Numbered from the stretch's first letter, positions 11,766 to 24,285 are shown. The stretch is DNA of 64,000 nucleotides from Ophioderma brevispina (GCA_023653785.1 JAMKCH010088370.1:1-64000); one strand, 5' to 3'. The notes: generated by a model not told the origin, from the letters alone. A program made the numbers and translations.

Positions 11766-13250
11766 AGGTCAGTGACTTAGAGGTGGCCCTTCTAATGTTT
11801 GCAGGTCATTTTGGGAAGCCGAATAAAACATCAACAAGGCAGGCTTCTTTGGGACTCATTTAGCACGATCAGCGATTCTTTTTTCAAAATGTAACCAGAT
11901 CGCGCCCCCTTTTTCATCGAAGCCAGTCCATTTTTTTTGTACTGTTGGAAATTGTGTTTTAAAGACCCCTGGAAGTGGTTTTAAGCGTAAGACGTAAGGT
12001 ATTTTTCAAGCAGCGACGGATGCTTATGCTTTGTTTACTAATTAAAAGTCGGGATCCGACTTGTTTGGTCTAGAAAACAGTTGTAAATGGCAATCTTAAA
12101 GGACGCTGAAATTCCTTGGTGTCTGTTTTTCACAAAGAACTGAATATAAGTGATATAAACTCTAAACTAGCCGAATTAGTTTAGAGATAAATGGGCATTT
12201 GAATTTGGAACAATGATAAACATAGTGGTTTAATGAATTTCATGCGCTATTCTGAATGTGCCCAGGAAAATAATCATTTTTGACCTTTGAAAACAAAAAA
12301 TATGGACAACATCAGTAAGTGTGCTGATAGATGCTGGACTTCCGCCCATTTGGTTTTGCGATTTCCGCAATTTGTACTTAGGTTGTGATGTCCCCCCAAT
12401 AGTATTTAGAGGGGTTAACAAGTGCAGATACCTGCGACCATGTGAAAGGACCCGAAACAGAAATGAGGTTGTCGACATTTCAATTTAACAACTCGCCTCC
12501 TACGGCAGTGCGGAAAGAATTTACCCACAGTAGTCTGTATCACAGTTGCAACAGATATTGCTAAATTGGTACTGCGTGAAAGAGGCGAACTTTATCGGTA
12601 TCCCCTAGGAAAGTGTGTAAATGAAACGAAATCTCAATATCTCCGAAAAACAAAAGTGTTCTAGGGATATTTTTGAATCAGAGGGTCAGAAATTGTGTTT
12701 CTGACGAGACATCCCTAAAAACAGCTGCTCTAATGACCTATAGAAACCTTTGAAAAATTGAAAATGTCTACGGTAGTTTTTTTTACACACAATCTCTATG
12801 GACGAGCACCAAATATTTCCCACGGTGCACGTACAAGGCTGGCGAATTGTAGTTAAATACGCAATCGAATACTTCCTGCCCGCCGTAATCGCTCACAGAG
12901 AGATTGCCTAATCGCAAGACCCCGTTGCACTACCTCCATATTGGAAACCTCTCGGTTGAGATGCATGTGTTTGCAGATATGTCATTATAACAGAACTTTA
13001 TTTTTGTATTCGGAGTCAATATGTAAAGAAAATAGAAGTGTTGGTGTCTAATATTGTTGTACTTTGGTCAAAAATTGCCTCGACTTAATTAAGCTCAAAA
13101 CCTAAGCAGCTGTGTTTTAAGTAAAAAAACAGATTCTTTTTACACCATTCTTTCGGCAAAATTTCCTTCTCCATATTTACTTTTGTTATCATTCCTGGCT
13201 TGAAAGAAGCAGTAAAGTAGTTAGTAGGGGGATTATGATAGCGCACAGTT
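11766..13250. other. No recognisable feature
   Basis: AT-rich sequence without long open frames. The minus-strand frame 12230-12478 (82 codons) is of chance length. No repeat boundary noticed. Confidence 0.4.
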
Positions 13251-13312
13251 AATGTATGTGTTGTCTGTGTGTATGTGGGTGGGGGTGTGTGTGTGTTCGG
13301 GTGTTCGGTTTG
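13251..13312. repeat. Imperfect (TG)n microsatellite
   Basis: An interrupted TG/GGTG run directly upstream of the AGGTCA-containing tandem repeat. Confidence 0.75.
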
Positions 13313-13880
13313 GTAGTTTTCGTTTTCAAGTCTACTTCGAAAAGTTCAAGTCATGGACCAAGGTCAAAGGTCATCTGAGGTCATGATTCAAGTTTGGTTA
13401 GGTCTTACGTTCTTGAAAGTTTAAAAGTCCGATACAAATAGCTGCGTCCAAAGGTGCAATAAGGGTTAATTCATACGTTGTTGTGGTCAAGAGGTCACCA
13501 TACAATGGTCAAAGGTATATGCAAAGCATGCTGTTCCAGTTGGTTAGGTTTTTTTGTTTTTCAGAGGTCTTCTTAGAAACTTGAAGTCTGATTAAACACG
13601 AATTGGGGTTTTAAGGTGCAAGAGGGGTTCCTTCATATTGGATGATTGTCAAAGGTCATGGTCCAAGGTTAAAGGTCATCTGAGGTCATGATTCCGGTTT
13701 GTTAGTTTCAGTTTTAAGTGGTATTGAAAAAGTTAAGTACGGTTTGAAAGTAAAAATGCGTCAAAGGTGCAATACGGATTCCTTCATATGCTGCTGAGGT
13801 CAAAGGTCGCATCCCAAGGTCATCTTGCGATCATGTTTCACTTTGGTTAGGCTTTCCTTTTTCGGAAACTACTAAAGTGC
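13313..13880 (+). repeat. ~150 bp tandem repeat with AGGTCA half-sites
   Basis: The landmark 'ttggttaggt' (variants) recurs near 13394, 13540, 13693 and 13844, giving a period of ~146-153 bp. Each unit carries the order 'aaggtgcaat(a/g)..ggttccttcatat', then 'ggtcaaaggtca..', then 'ggtcatgattc'. Two units (13358-13384 and 13655-13690) hold AAGGTCAAAGGTCATC followed by TGAGGTCATGA. Other units are degenerate. AGGTCA is the half-site of nuclear receptors. Whether these copies are bound by anything is unknown. Confidence 0.7.
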
Positions 13881-15193
13881 TATGCTACTTCTTATGATGC
13901 CCTGCAAACTGTCAACTGTGCCAACTAACCAACTCCATTGTCCAGGGGGGTCGCGCACGTTTACTTGCTGCATTTTTTGTACTTCATATGCCAGCGGGTA
14001 AGCTGAGACGATTTTTATTTGCCATTTTATTATTTTGCACTGCGCGATTGTTATGGATAGCTGATGATTACTGCCATCACACATGTCTTGTCCAATTGTC
14101 TTGTCTGGTGTCGTTTGCACAATGAGGTCCTGATGTGGTAATAGTTTGTGTTTCGTTTTGCAATTTAAATAAGTTTTTGTAATAATAAGAGGGTGGTAAA
14201 CTACGAGCTTGATATATATGGCCCATCCTACCATTTCTCGAGTTATTACTCTCGGTATTTACTTTAGAGAATAAATTTAACTTGATTCTGGATACTGATT
14301 GTGTCGTGCCAGTTTGAAGTACATTACCAAAACAAGGTTTTTGCGCAAATAATCTTACAAGCTTGTACTCAATGCAAATCGGACAATTTTGCTTAAGCAC
14401 TCATAGATGTGATAAGCATATCTTTTTGCGCTATATATTGGCCGATTGAAAAGCTTACTACTGATGTTTTAAACCCAATCAAACAAAAACCAATAAGTGC
14501 ATATATTTTGAAAGCTCGTGTCTTGAATGTTATTAAAAACAAGATTGGATAGGAAAGATAATTGGGCTGGTTTAAAACGTTTATTGTTATGAAACGTCAA
14601 TAGATGTAGAAATTATATTAAACAGACGAAATTTAGAATGTCATTTGGGCTGGTTTAAAATTGTGATAACCTCACACAGCTATTTAAAAATATCCTTATT
14701 ACAGATAGGGCTACTACATGCACCATGGGGTTTTTTTTTTTCCACATAAGTACATTTATCACCATACTGCAAAAATGTTTTAAGGAATTAAACGATGAAC
14801 GTTTCTTCTAAGAGTCCAATTTATAAACACAATCCTACAGTGTTTAATGCATAAATATTACAAAAATGAGTTAATTCCCCTAAATACTAACATGTTTTAG
14901 CCTTTTAAATGTTTACAAATCTACTACAAATGTGTTAAAATCCATGCAGCGATATCCTGATTTTTTAAATCATATACTCTGATGTTTGACAGCTTCGTCC
15001 ATCCTCTCTGGCAGGCTTAGTCCACTCATCTCGGTATGACCTAGACAATTTGCTGTAAACTTCTTTTAACAAAACCTCCCGAAAAACATATCACAAAGGT
15101 AGAAAAAGGAGCATGGCAATACCCGGCTAACTTGTGCATAAAACCTATGTGCCATTTTTGCCTATCTTTTTGGGTATTAATACATTCTAGTAA
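13881..15193. other. No recognisable feature
   Basis: Minus-strand frames of 120 and 107 codons overlap here (13872-14234; 14077-14400). They match no family I know, and such lengths are expected by chance in a window of this size. A T-run sits at 14730-14741. Confidence 0.35.
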
Positions 15194-15536
15194 AGGGGTG
15201 GCCCGATTTAAGGATCTTCACATGTTTTTCAACTTGATAATTGCCTTCATTTCAAAACCCCATTTGTAAAGTTCGCGCCGATAATTTCATCCGTTTTGTA
15301 TGCGAGATCTAAAAACGTGCTTTTGTAAGCTCCATAGAGTACTGTGTACATTAAATATGGTCGACCAAAATGGGGCACATTTTCGCTCATATTTTCCAAC
15401 CATAAATCCTTTGACTCTATGATTTCTAGGTTAAATGAAAAATAGTAGGTTTTCTTGTATTCAAAAATTTGACCACTTCCGGTAAAATCTTGGGACTTCT
15501 GAGAACAGATTCTATTAGCGTTCGGCCCATGGACCT
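15194..15536 (+). mobile_element. TTAA-flanked MITE, family T1, full-length copy
   Basis: Begins AGGGGTGGCCC and ends GGCCCATGGACCT, followed by TTAA (15537-15540); the left flank reads GTAA. Collinear with 27008-27355 along its whole length. Shared blocks include 'tagagtactgtgta', 'ggtcgaccaaaa', 'cacattttcgctcata' and 'ccggtaaaatct'. It has no coding capacity. Confidence 0.75.
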
Positions 15537-15540
15537 TTAA

Positions 15541-15735
15541 AAGGGGCGACCCAACTTGATAGAATTGCTTTCATCTTCACCCCGAGCCCATCTATAGAGT
15601 GTTGCGCTATATTTTCAACCCGTTTTCATGTGAAAGCTAAAAACTTTAGCCTAAGATTTCACAAGGGTAAATGATAAAAATAGCAGCTTTCTTTCTTCAA
15701 TGCAAAAATGTTGACCACTCATTTGCAGTTTAGTG
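15541..15735 (+). mobile_element. Second T1 MITE, internally deleted and 3'-truncated
   Basis: Starts immediately after the TTAA that ends the preceding copy (AAGGGGCGACCC). It follows the family through 'cttgatagaattgc', then skips the central third, resumes at 'gcctaagatttcacaagggtaaatga', and is lost after 'ttgaccact'. The two copies are head-to-tail and share one TTAA. Confidence 0.65.
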
Positions 15736-15814
15736 TCCACGTAAACTGGCTCGACCTTTTTGCTCACCCACCAAATCATTGTGACATGAATCCATTTACA
15801 GGTTGATCGTTGTA

Positions 15815-15935
15815 TATATCATCATCTTTATTAAAATTAACAAGAATAATACATAAAACTCAAGATCAACCTGGGTCTATACTGACCCTGGGCAAGATCA
15901 TCCGGCCATTACCACGATTACAATCAAACAAAAAA
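15815..15935 (-). mobile_element. LINE 3' tail fragment
   Basis: Read on the minus strand this ends in 'aataaagatgatgatat', a tandem-trinucleotide tail typical of CR1/L2-type LINE 3' ends. It is preceded by GC-richer sequence containing 'gggtcagtatagacccagg', which can fold as a small stem-loop. No coding part is attached. Confidence 0.5.
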
Positions 15936-17460
15936 CAAATGCAACGAACAAAAACCTTTCATATACAGAGCTAAAATTAAAAAAAAACCATCATGGCATA
16001 AATTCAAATAATTCCTTAACATTCCAGATGGCTCATGTCTGGCATTGAAAATGGAGTAGGATGAAGTCAATGCTGACTTGGTAACTGTTTGTCAAATCAG
16101 AGTGTTTCACTGCACATTTGAGCTGTTTTAATATTGGGTCACCATGATTGGTGGTTCTGTATCACTTAGACCTAGGGTGGGCCGTTTTCAACGGCAACCA
16201 ACGAACATTCAAAACCTGCATCAGAAATGTCGGAACAAAAAAGAGAATAACGGTCGACCTTTATTTGGATTGGCTTGTGAATGTTCGGTTCAAATCGTAC
16301 AGAGCAGCTCGAAGAGATGACTTGTTTATAATGGTGAAACAAAACAATATAGGCTTTTGAGATGTAGAAATAATGTATTGGGGGAACCGTACCCCCTTCC
16401 TATTAGTATGATTATCGATATTGGCATAAGTTTAATTATTGCCATTTTGTACATTTCACTATTTTTTAATGTTGATATAACTAAAATGAATAATGGTTTT
16501 GACGCCATAAATATCTGTCGAGCATTTTCTGGCAGTTATTCAGGATTATGATGGAGTGTACCCTTAACTTTACAAAGTGGCAGTTTTCTTGTAGTCTTTC
16601 CCCACGTTCTGAGATTTTAAGGACGGGAGCGAGTTTATACAGCATTAATCGCAAACTTTAACACACCCTTAGGCAAATTAAATATGATGGACTTCCAGGT
16701 CAAAGATGCTTCACACTTTTCCAACAATTGGCAGTTTTCACCTGGTTTCAGTAGGGGCTCAACAACCGCCTTCCAATTAATTATCGGAATCCATTGTAAT
16801 AGCCATCCGAATTGGGTTTGACCGCATCCCAGTATTATTTCCAGAATCTTTGATAGCGAATAGCATGGAGTTGATCACATTGTATGGTAATGGAAAATTT
16901 GCGGTTGCCAAGCAAGATTCTCTCTGGGAGTTTAAAGTCTGAGCAAAGTTGGTAGTTTTATTCGGCTTTAAAACACCTTAATCTACTATATGAAGCACAA
17001 TGCGTTTGGCGATATATATCCGATATCCGCCTGTATGTTAAGCCTTTGGACATAGAACAAGAGCCCCATGGAAATGATTCCCACTTCACGTCGGCACCAT
17101 TCAATCATGACAATGACATGCTATGACTGAGCGATTACCCACACACTGTGTGCCTGAACATTGGCGAGACGGCCTGTTTTACAAATGTGGAAAAGCCTTT
17201 TTAGAAATGGTCGTTTCGGATCTTTTCAGCCCGTATGTCAACCAAATTAATCCCGTGTAGAGATAAGATGATCTTTGTCTGTCAGCTTCACGAAAGGTAC
17301 TTGAGGTCTAATCTTCTTGAGTAGGGTGCCAGTGTGTAGTGCAGATAGGCTGATCATCTTCTCAGTGACATTCCATTCGTCTCTTTGGCATTTATGTGTA
17401 GGCTGACTTTTCTGCAGCATTCTCAATGGTTGCGTTGTAGTACATCTGCGCATTAAGTGA
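15936..17460. other. No recognisable gene
   Basis: AT-rich sequence. The frame at 16357-16551 encodes a hydrophobic Ile-rich peptide of 64 codons and the frame at 16148-16360 has 70 codons; both are of chance length. No repeat boundaries seen until the inverted arm starting at ~17463. Confidence 0.35.
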
Positions 17461-17462
17461 AA

Positions 17463-19000
17463 AGGGCCAAAATCAAAAATATCATGATTACTGCCAGATC
17501 ACTACAAACTAAACACACCTTGATTTTTTGGTAGTTTTTATGATAATACACAATAATTCAGAGGCTGTGCTAATTAAATTTTGTGGCGGTCACCTCGAAT
17601 CCAAGATGGCGGCCAAAATGGCCGCCGTCGTTGTGGGGTAACGACAGTATTTTGAGAATAATGTCCTACGTGAGCCCCTGAGCTTCAATTGACCTGTTTG
17701 GTGTATATTGAAGAAATTAATTATCTACATGATGAAACCAACTTTGGTGGGTTTGTTGTTACTAAACACCCGTTTTGCGGGCCAAAAAGGCTATTATTTG
17801 CCATTTTTTAAAAAAAATGATGGGGGACTGAAATACGTTCTCCCAGATATCAAAAACTGTTCTTCATACTTGGATCAAGACTCTCAGGAATTTTGCTCTT
17901 AATGATATACATTGTGTGTGAAAAGAACAGGATCATAGCCCGTGTTAATTTAATGTTATAGGGTCTAAGGAATGAATGGGGGTCTTAATCACAAACAACG
18001 CCAGTTTTGCACATTTCTCTAAACACCCATGACAACAAAAAATGTGTGTGTCAATACCATATAAAATGCTTATATAACAGTTTTGATAACCTAACATAAT
18101 AAATGTTTGATTTCAGTTGCTGCAATGGCCTTGCTGATTCAATTTTTGCGGTAACCTATAAATCCAAGATTGGCGGCCAAAAATTGCCGCCTACTTTGAC
18201 AAAACAAGTTTTTAAGGATAACGGGTGAAGAAGGCCTCCAATCAGCATGTGATTGTGTCTTTTAAAGCAAATAAAATTTTCTACAGGATTATACAGCTTG
18301 ACGGGGTTTTTAAGGTGGTTATATGCAGCAAAAAATGTGAGTTTTGACAATTTTTTAACAAAATAATAAAATTAAAAAAAAAAGGGACATTTTTTCTACA
18401 TCAATGAAAATTCTTATTCATGCGTAGTATGACTTGTAGGACTGGCCCCTATAAAATATGCACACGATGACAAGGCCAGCTTTACAACATTCTGTTAAAA
18501 AGGTTTTTTTAGTGGCCAAAGTAAAATGTGTCACAATCCCAAAACACAAGTTTTAGCACATCGATATGTAAACATGTAAGGGGGGCCTTAATGAGCAAGT
18601 TACCTGTACTCATTACTGGGACAATGTGCCTATATAAAATTTAAGATTTATAACTGATCTAGAATACATAATAGCATCCAAAAGGGCAGCCAGGGACTCC
18701 CAAAAATGACTACTGTTTTCACTTTAAACCTATTATTTGACATACTTCTTAAATAGAAACTCTACTTAACACTGCTTGTAGCTGATCAAACTGTACAAGT
18801 TGGCTCATTTTCACATATGCCAATTGCCAAAAAGGTGATAAAACATATTATTTTGAAGTTCTACAATATTGCCCATACTTTGGCACTACAACATGGAATA
18901 ATGAAAGCAGATTCATTTTGTCCTTTATCTTAGTTATGTATTGTTCGTTCCAAGATAAGGTGAAATAATATACTACTAAGTAATACTTAGTATATAGATA
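17463..19000 (+). repeat. Left arm with ~570 bp subrepeats
   Basis: Two related units begin near 17586 ('ggtcacctcgaatccaagatggcggcc') and near 18150 ('ggtaacctataaatccaagattggcggcc'). Both continue with 'aacgacag/ggataacg..', 'gaag..' and an A-rich block. Mirrored units in the other arm begin near 22665, 22130 and 21660, read leftwards. Confidence 0.65.
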
Positions 19001-20513
19001 TCATCTGTGTATGATCTTAAATTCTTGAAAGTTTTTCTTGATTATTTTGAATGATCGACTAGTTCTCAGGATAATAGCTGCATGATAGGTGAATTCTTGC
19101 CACTCCTTTTGGACAAGATGCAAATCCGTACACTTCAGGACGCATGAAACAGTGTTCAAACCCGTTATAAAAACGCCCATGTTCTAAGGTGTCCGATGGG
19201 TTCTCAGCGACTCTGACCAATCTAACTTTTTTTATTTTACTCTGAGGCAGCAAAAAATGGATTATAGTATTTGATTGTATCATTTAATTAGTTTTCTTAA
19301 TATTTTCACATATTTTAAGGGGGGAACTGGAAGTATAGGATTATCACAGAAAAACGTAACGAACACTAGTTGTAAGTAGTGTCGGTGTTCAAAAAGTGTG
19401 ACATTTTAGGCGTTCTGAAAATGAGTGCTCATGCTCAGCCAACAGTGTTGCCATGCGGCTGTCGCCCCTGATACATACCCTATACAATATCAATAAAACC
19501 AGGTCCAACGATAGAGGCAGTCGAAAAAAGCTTCTCCACAATAATTGCTAGCCCCAACCAACAAGTTCATAAGTAGCCTAATAAGAAGGTCCTAAGAGAT
19601 GAAAGGTCAAGAATCTTAGCAAATTTCTTAATGGGATGACCTCAGAGATTTTTTTTGAAACTAATGTTTTGGTCTGAAATAGTCAAGGGACTAATAACTA
19701 GTCCCCTAAAATGCTCCTTCCAAAGTTTGAGGCAGAAGATTTACGGAATTTTATAAAAAAAGTTGTGATTTTCAAGGAACTTCAATCTTGAAACTAAGCT
19801 GTTTTATTCAAATAGGACAAGCTTATGGATATGCCAACAAAAACATGATTTGTTTGAAAATTGAGGACACCCCTCCTCGGGAAATCTTGGTCCGCCTTTA
19901 ATTGAACAGTGGAAAGAACTCAAGTAGGCTGGAGATATAGATGGACGTGTTTTGACTTGTCTTATTTGCCACATTGGGATCCAAATGCCTTATGATTACA
20001 CCAGGAAATCCAGAGTTCATCTATAAGGTGGGGGAAATTGCATGATAGAAGACTAATCCTGCATGACCACTATGTACACCGCCGGATGTCTGGCGCTGTA
20101 ATTACCGTCCTGAATGCGAAGTTATTTTCCGTAGTTCAAGCTATAGCGTAATTGCACAAAATTAACTGCGGAAAAAAATATTCGCGTCCCGGACTGGATG
20201 GATTTCAAAGCAAAGGTCTATTTACTATCAGGAATGAGCTTAGAACAGGTTACATCAATGTCCAGCCAATGGAACAAAACTTGAGAACAACATGTGCATG
20301 GGCTTATAATAGGAGTCATTCACTTAAGGCTGTATGTTTGCTTTCAAAACGGGGAAGAGAGAAAGGTATTGTATTGTGAGTACTAGAGGAATGATACACC
20401 ATTCTCGGAAGCTTCTTATGCCTTTATGCAGGGTCCAAGAAGTACATTCCTCCCTTTACTTACAGGGTCAATGAAGGTCTGAACTTCGGTCCACCAGTGT
20501 CGTTCTGAAAGCT

Positions 20514-21221
20514 TTGATCCTGCCAAACTTTCTCCTTGCCAGAGTGCCTTTGCGTAAAAAAAGAAATGGGGCCAACTTACCAAGGTACATCATAATAGGG
20601 ACACTGTATCACTCGAGTACAAAACCTATCTCCACACGCCAGATGGATGTAACAACTCACGTTGAAATTCAAATTGATTGGATAGATGTACTTCAAGCAC
20701 CATCTGTTGTTATTTTGGAAAACCCGGGGGTGGGGGCACTCACATATGAAATTGATGGGTGTTGTAAGGCTCCGCTTCCAAACCCAGGGGCATTTCGGGA
20801 CAGACTGAAAAAAATAAGGGTCTTGGGCGACAGGACAGACAAATTGCTTAAAAATAGGAGTAGTGACGATTTTGCAAAGCTTTTCCCCAAAAATGGGGTT
20901 TGGGTGAGATTTTTGCAAAATTTTCTTTATAAAATAGTCTTTTCAAAAATTTGCCAAAAAGTTCACCCCAACAATAGGGGTCTTTGGGTGACAGTGGTTA
21001 TAATTAAAAAACGGGGGCTTTGGTGTGAAATTTCAAGGTTTCATTGGGTGACAACGATGCTGAAAAAAAGGTGTCCTTCCAAGATGGAGTGCCCCCCCCC
21101 CCCGGGTTTTGGGGATGACTGTTGCGGATGCAATGCCGATGCACTTCCTACTCATGTGGTGCAGAAAAACGGAATGAAATTGCTACAGGGATTTGCAATT
21201 CTCCAAAGGAGTTTTTGCTAA
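20514..21221 (+). other. Long open frame across a MITE, probably fortuitous
   Basis: This 235-codon frame is the longest in the window, but more than half lies inside the G-rich repeat 20723-21106, whose ~36 bp internal units lack stops in this frame. The remaining flanks show no family motif. I do not regard it as a gene. Confidence 0.2.
20723..21106 (+). mobile_element. MITE with CCCGGGGG termini and internal minisatellite, family G1
   Basis: Ends are AAAACCCGGGGG and CCCCCGGGTTTT. The left inner side reads 'ggcactcacatatgaaattgatggg', the right inner side 'ccaagatggagtgcccc', and GGCACTC / GAGTGCC pair. Between them are ~4-5 degenerate units of the type 'gggtcttgggtgacattttgcaaaatttt'. 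A second copy, in reverse orientation, is at 25473-25830. Confidence 0.7.
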
Positions 21222-21229
21222 GTGGCAAG

Positions 21230-22826
21230 AACAGCCTATTATTCATATCTTTATAGTGTAGGTATTCTTGATATAGTCGTGAAAGAACAATACAAGCTGA
21301 GACAAAGGGACCCAAAATGACTGGTTTCATCGTGGTATAGCCTATTGCATAGGTATGGGCAACATGTAAACAACTTCAAATATAGTTTTATCACCCTTTT
21401 ATGGGCAAATGCACTTTTGAATGGACAAACTTGGCAGCGGTTTTGAAACACTATGCTACACCACAGTTGTTACCTTAAGGGTCTATTTAAGAGCTATGTA
21501 AAATATTACGGTTTTAAAGTGAAAACATCAAGTAGAAAGTTTGATTTGCTGTAAAATGACATAACCACATGAGGGTTGGTTTTCTTCAAATATTATCCTT
21601 AAAAATGTAATTAGTGTCAAAAAACAGCGGCATTTTTGCAGTCATCTTGGATTAAGAGGTCCAGTGCAGCAACTGAAATGTAAACATTATTATAGTAGGT
21701 TGTCAAAACCTGTAATATAGCATTTTATATGTGATTGTGACACATTTACTTTGGGTACTATAACTTTTTACAGAATATGTTGTAAAGCTGGCCTTTTCAC
21801 AGTGTTGTGGCATATTTCATATGGGACAAAGTTCTACAAGAATAAGTTTACTATGAATAAGAAATTTCATTGATGTAGTAAAAGGTCTCTCGTTTCTTGA
21901 TCTCTTTTGGTAAAAATGTCCAAAAACTCAACATTTTGCTGATATACCACTTTAAAACACCTTAAACTCCATCAAGATCGATAATCCGTAGAAAATTTAT
22001 TTGCTTTAAAATGACACCAATCACATGCTGAATGGAGGCTTTCTTCAAACCCGTGATCCTTAAAAACATGTTTTGTCCAAAGCAGCGGCCATTTGGCCGC
22101 AATCATTGGATTTAGAGGTTACCTAAAAAATCGAAATCAGCCACGGCAATTGCAGCAACTGAAATCAAACATTTATTATAATTAGGTGATCAGAAATGGT
22201 GTATATATACATTTATATGGTATTGACCAACAAGTTGTTCATGTGTTAGAGAAATGTGCAAAAATGGCGTTTTTTGTGATTAAGACCCCATTCATTCTTA
22301 GGCACTATAACTTAAAGTTAACTTGCTATTTCCTGTGCTTTTTACATAAATTGCATATTATATGAGGGCAACTTCCTGAGAAGTCTTGATCCAATTATGA
22401 AGAACAAATTGATTATATGGGGGAGAACGTATTTCAGGTCTATTATGTTTTTTTTGAAAAAAAAAAAATGGCAAAAATATGCCTTTTTCGCCCCAAAAAC
22501 GGGTTGTAAATAACAACGAAACCCACAAAAGTGGGTTACATCAGGTAGATAATTAAATTATCTTCAATGATGACACCAAAAACAAGGTGATTTGGAAGGC
22601 TCACGTAGGACCATTACCTCAAATACTGTCGTTAGCAAAACGGCAGCACACTTGGCGCCTTCTTGGATTTCGAGGTGACCGCACAAAAAAAAAAAAAATT
22701 TATGTAATTAGCAAACCTTGGATATGTGTATTACAAAAAAATACCAAAAAATCAAGGTGTGCTTGTTTTGTAGTGATGATGGAGGGGTAACTCAAAAACT
22801 AAGCATGATATTTGGATTTGGCCCTC
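21230..22826 (-). repeat. Right arm of the giant foldback element
   Basis: Reverse complement of the left arm. The outer ~300 bp match 17463-17800 (including 'aattatctac(a/c)tgatg' and 'ttgttgtta..aacacccg/aacccg'). The inner part matches 18430-18960. A-runs near 22452 and 22685 interrupt the match. Confidence 0.65.
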
Positions 22827-22829
22827 CTT

Positions 22830-23589
22830 CGCTTAGCAGAACAGATTCAAATCCCCTGTGTTTGTATGCTGCTGTCCTACCTATTACCCGGGCGATTACC
22901 AATGGACTCGCTTTTATCACAAGTTTGACATAAAATATCCACTTTTTAAGAATTTGAACATCCAAATTTGAAATTTTCGCAGCATAAGTGCACATTTTTA
23001 ACTAATTTTATTAATGTCATGAAGCAATGTATATTTCTTGGCCAATGTGAACCTGGAAAAGAGGAACGTCTAGTTTAAACTTCAGCGTTTTTTAACATAA
23101 TTGGTGCCACGAGCCCCTTCCTTCTGTAAGTTTATACTAGATGAAACCGTTTTTATCCAGATTGTGTACCGAATGACCGTATTACTTTGGGGTACATTTT
23201 TGTGAAATGACTCGGGAAAGGACCTTATTTTTCACCTGTCCGAGGCGCATATAACCCATCACTTCACATAGGGAGGCCCCCGGCACTAGTTGACCCACTG
23301 TGTGTTTGAATAAATACTCTCTGATAACATTTGCCTAAATAAAGGATATCCCATCCCGATTGCAGGGTCTAAATCATCTGAATGCAAAATTGAAATTGTT
23401 TTGGCGGGAAAATTGCGGCCATCTTGAATAATGACATCACTTTCCACTTTTTAATATATCAAGTGCAAGTAGTACACACCTTGCAGGCATATAGCCATGC
23501 AAAAACATGTTTAAATACTAACAGAAAAATGGCAAATCTCCCTAAAACATTCATTTATGAGCTATATACCATTGTCGAAATATGGCGTA
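22830..23589. other. No recognisable gene
   Basis: AT-rich sequence. Contains 'gcggccatcttg' at 23416, the reverse of CAAGATGGCCGC, which resembles the motif in the foldback arms. No repeat boundary determined. Confidence 0.35.
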
Positions 23590-24020
23590 TACGGCTGATT
23601 CAAAAAGAAGGTTACTCATTTTTGTCGTGGTTTTAGTAAAAACATCTAAAAGGAATCACTGTAAAGTAATATATCGTCACGAAGAGCAATTTCTGAAGTC
23701 TAAATAAAAACAAAGGAATTTTTTTGAATGTGCACATGCCAAAATCGAGTTATACTTATTTGAATAAAACCACCCTTTTCCTGACAGCACACCATGGGTA
23801 ACTGCTTCCGTGCTATTTACACCAAATCACTAAGCGTGAACAGAAGTCTCCCGTGGTTGCAACTTTCAATGCCAATCATGATTTTTTTTCTTTTTATACT
23901 CAAAATACACCAATCAAGAGCAAAATCTAAATGCTGACAATTTTAAATTATATCGAATATTGAATCTGCCGAGAGGTAGACTGTCTCTTAGAAGAAACAA
24001 ATCATTGCATGTTTTGCAAT

Positions 24021-24025
<5 letters not shown>

Positions 24026-24051
<26 letters not shown>
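24026..24051 (+). repeat. A-homopolymer
   Basis: A run of ~26 A in the centre of element B. Confidence 0.9.
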
Positions 24052-24169
24052 CAATGTTTTATATTATAGCAGCTGGACTGTAAAAATGAAAATTAGGTTC
24101 GTATTGATTTTTTAATTCTTTTTAGTAATTTCTGTATTCTTGGTTATAACTTATTTGTATTGTATTTCC

Positions 24170-24285
24170 AATGTGTTGTATTATGTTTGACCCCTGCGCA
24201 CCCCTGAAAAACAGTGATTACAATGATGGGGTTTGCACAACAGGCAAAGAAGAAGATCTTAATAAATAAAATAAATAGAACCAGG
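24170..24285 (+). mobile_element. Probable LINE 3' end
   Basis: 'tgacccctgcgcacccctg..' is followed by 'ttaataaataaaataaata', the short A-rich tandem tail seen at 3' ends of many LINEs. It lies inside element B, so it inserted later. No coding remnant is attached. Confidence 0.4.

Larger units (their letters stand above)
17463..22826. mobile_element. Giant foldback-like element (~5.4 kb)
   Basis: The left arm (~17463-19000) and right arm (~21230-22826) are inverted relative to each other. Outer matches are 'gggccaaaatcaaaaatatcatg' (left, imperfect) against the mirror of 22803-22826, and ACACACCTTGATTTTTTGGTA at 17512 against the mirror near 22740-22760. Inner matches include 'aggtgataaaaca..tttgaagtt' (18832) against the mirror near 21380. 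Identity is imperfect (roughly three quarters by eye), so the palindrome is old. The centre (19.0-21.2 kb) holds a separate G-rich MITE and no recognisable transposase. The superfamily is unknown. Long arms with internal repeats resemble foldback and Galileo-type elements. Confidence 0.75.

Noticed and set aside
13872..14400. 120- and 107-codon minus-strand frames
   Set aside because: Lengths are expected by chance in 64 kb of AT-rich DNA; they overlap in different frames and carry no recognised motif.
20514..21221. 235-codon open frame as a gene
   Set aside because: More than half is inside a G1 MITE whose repeat units happen to lack stops; the flanks have no motif.
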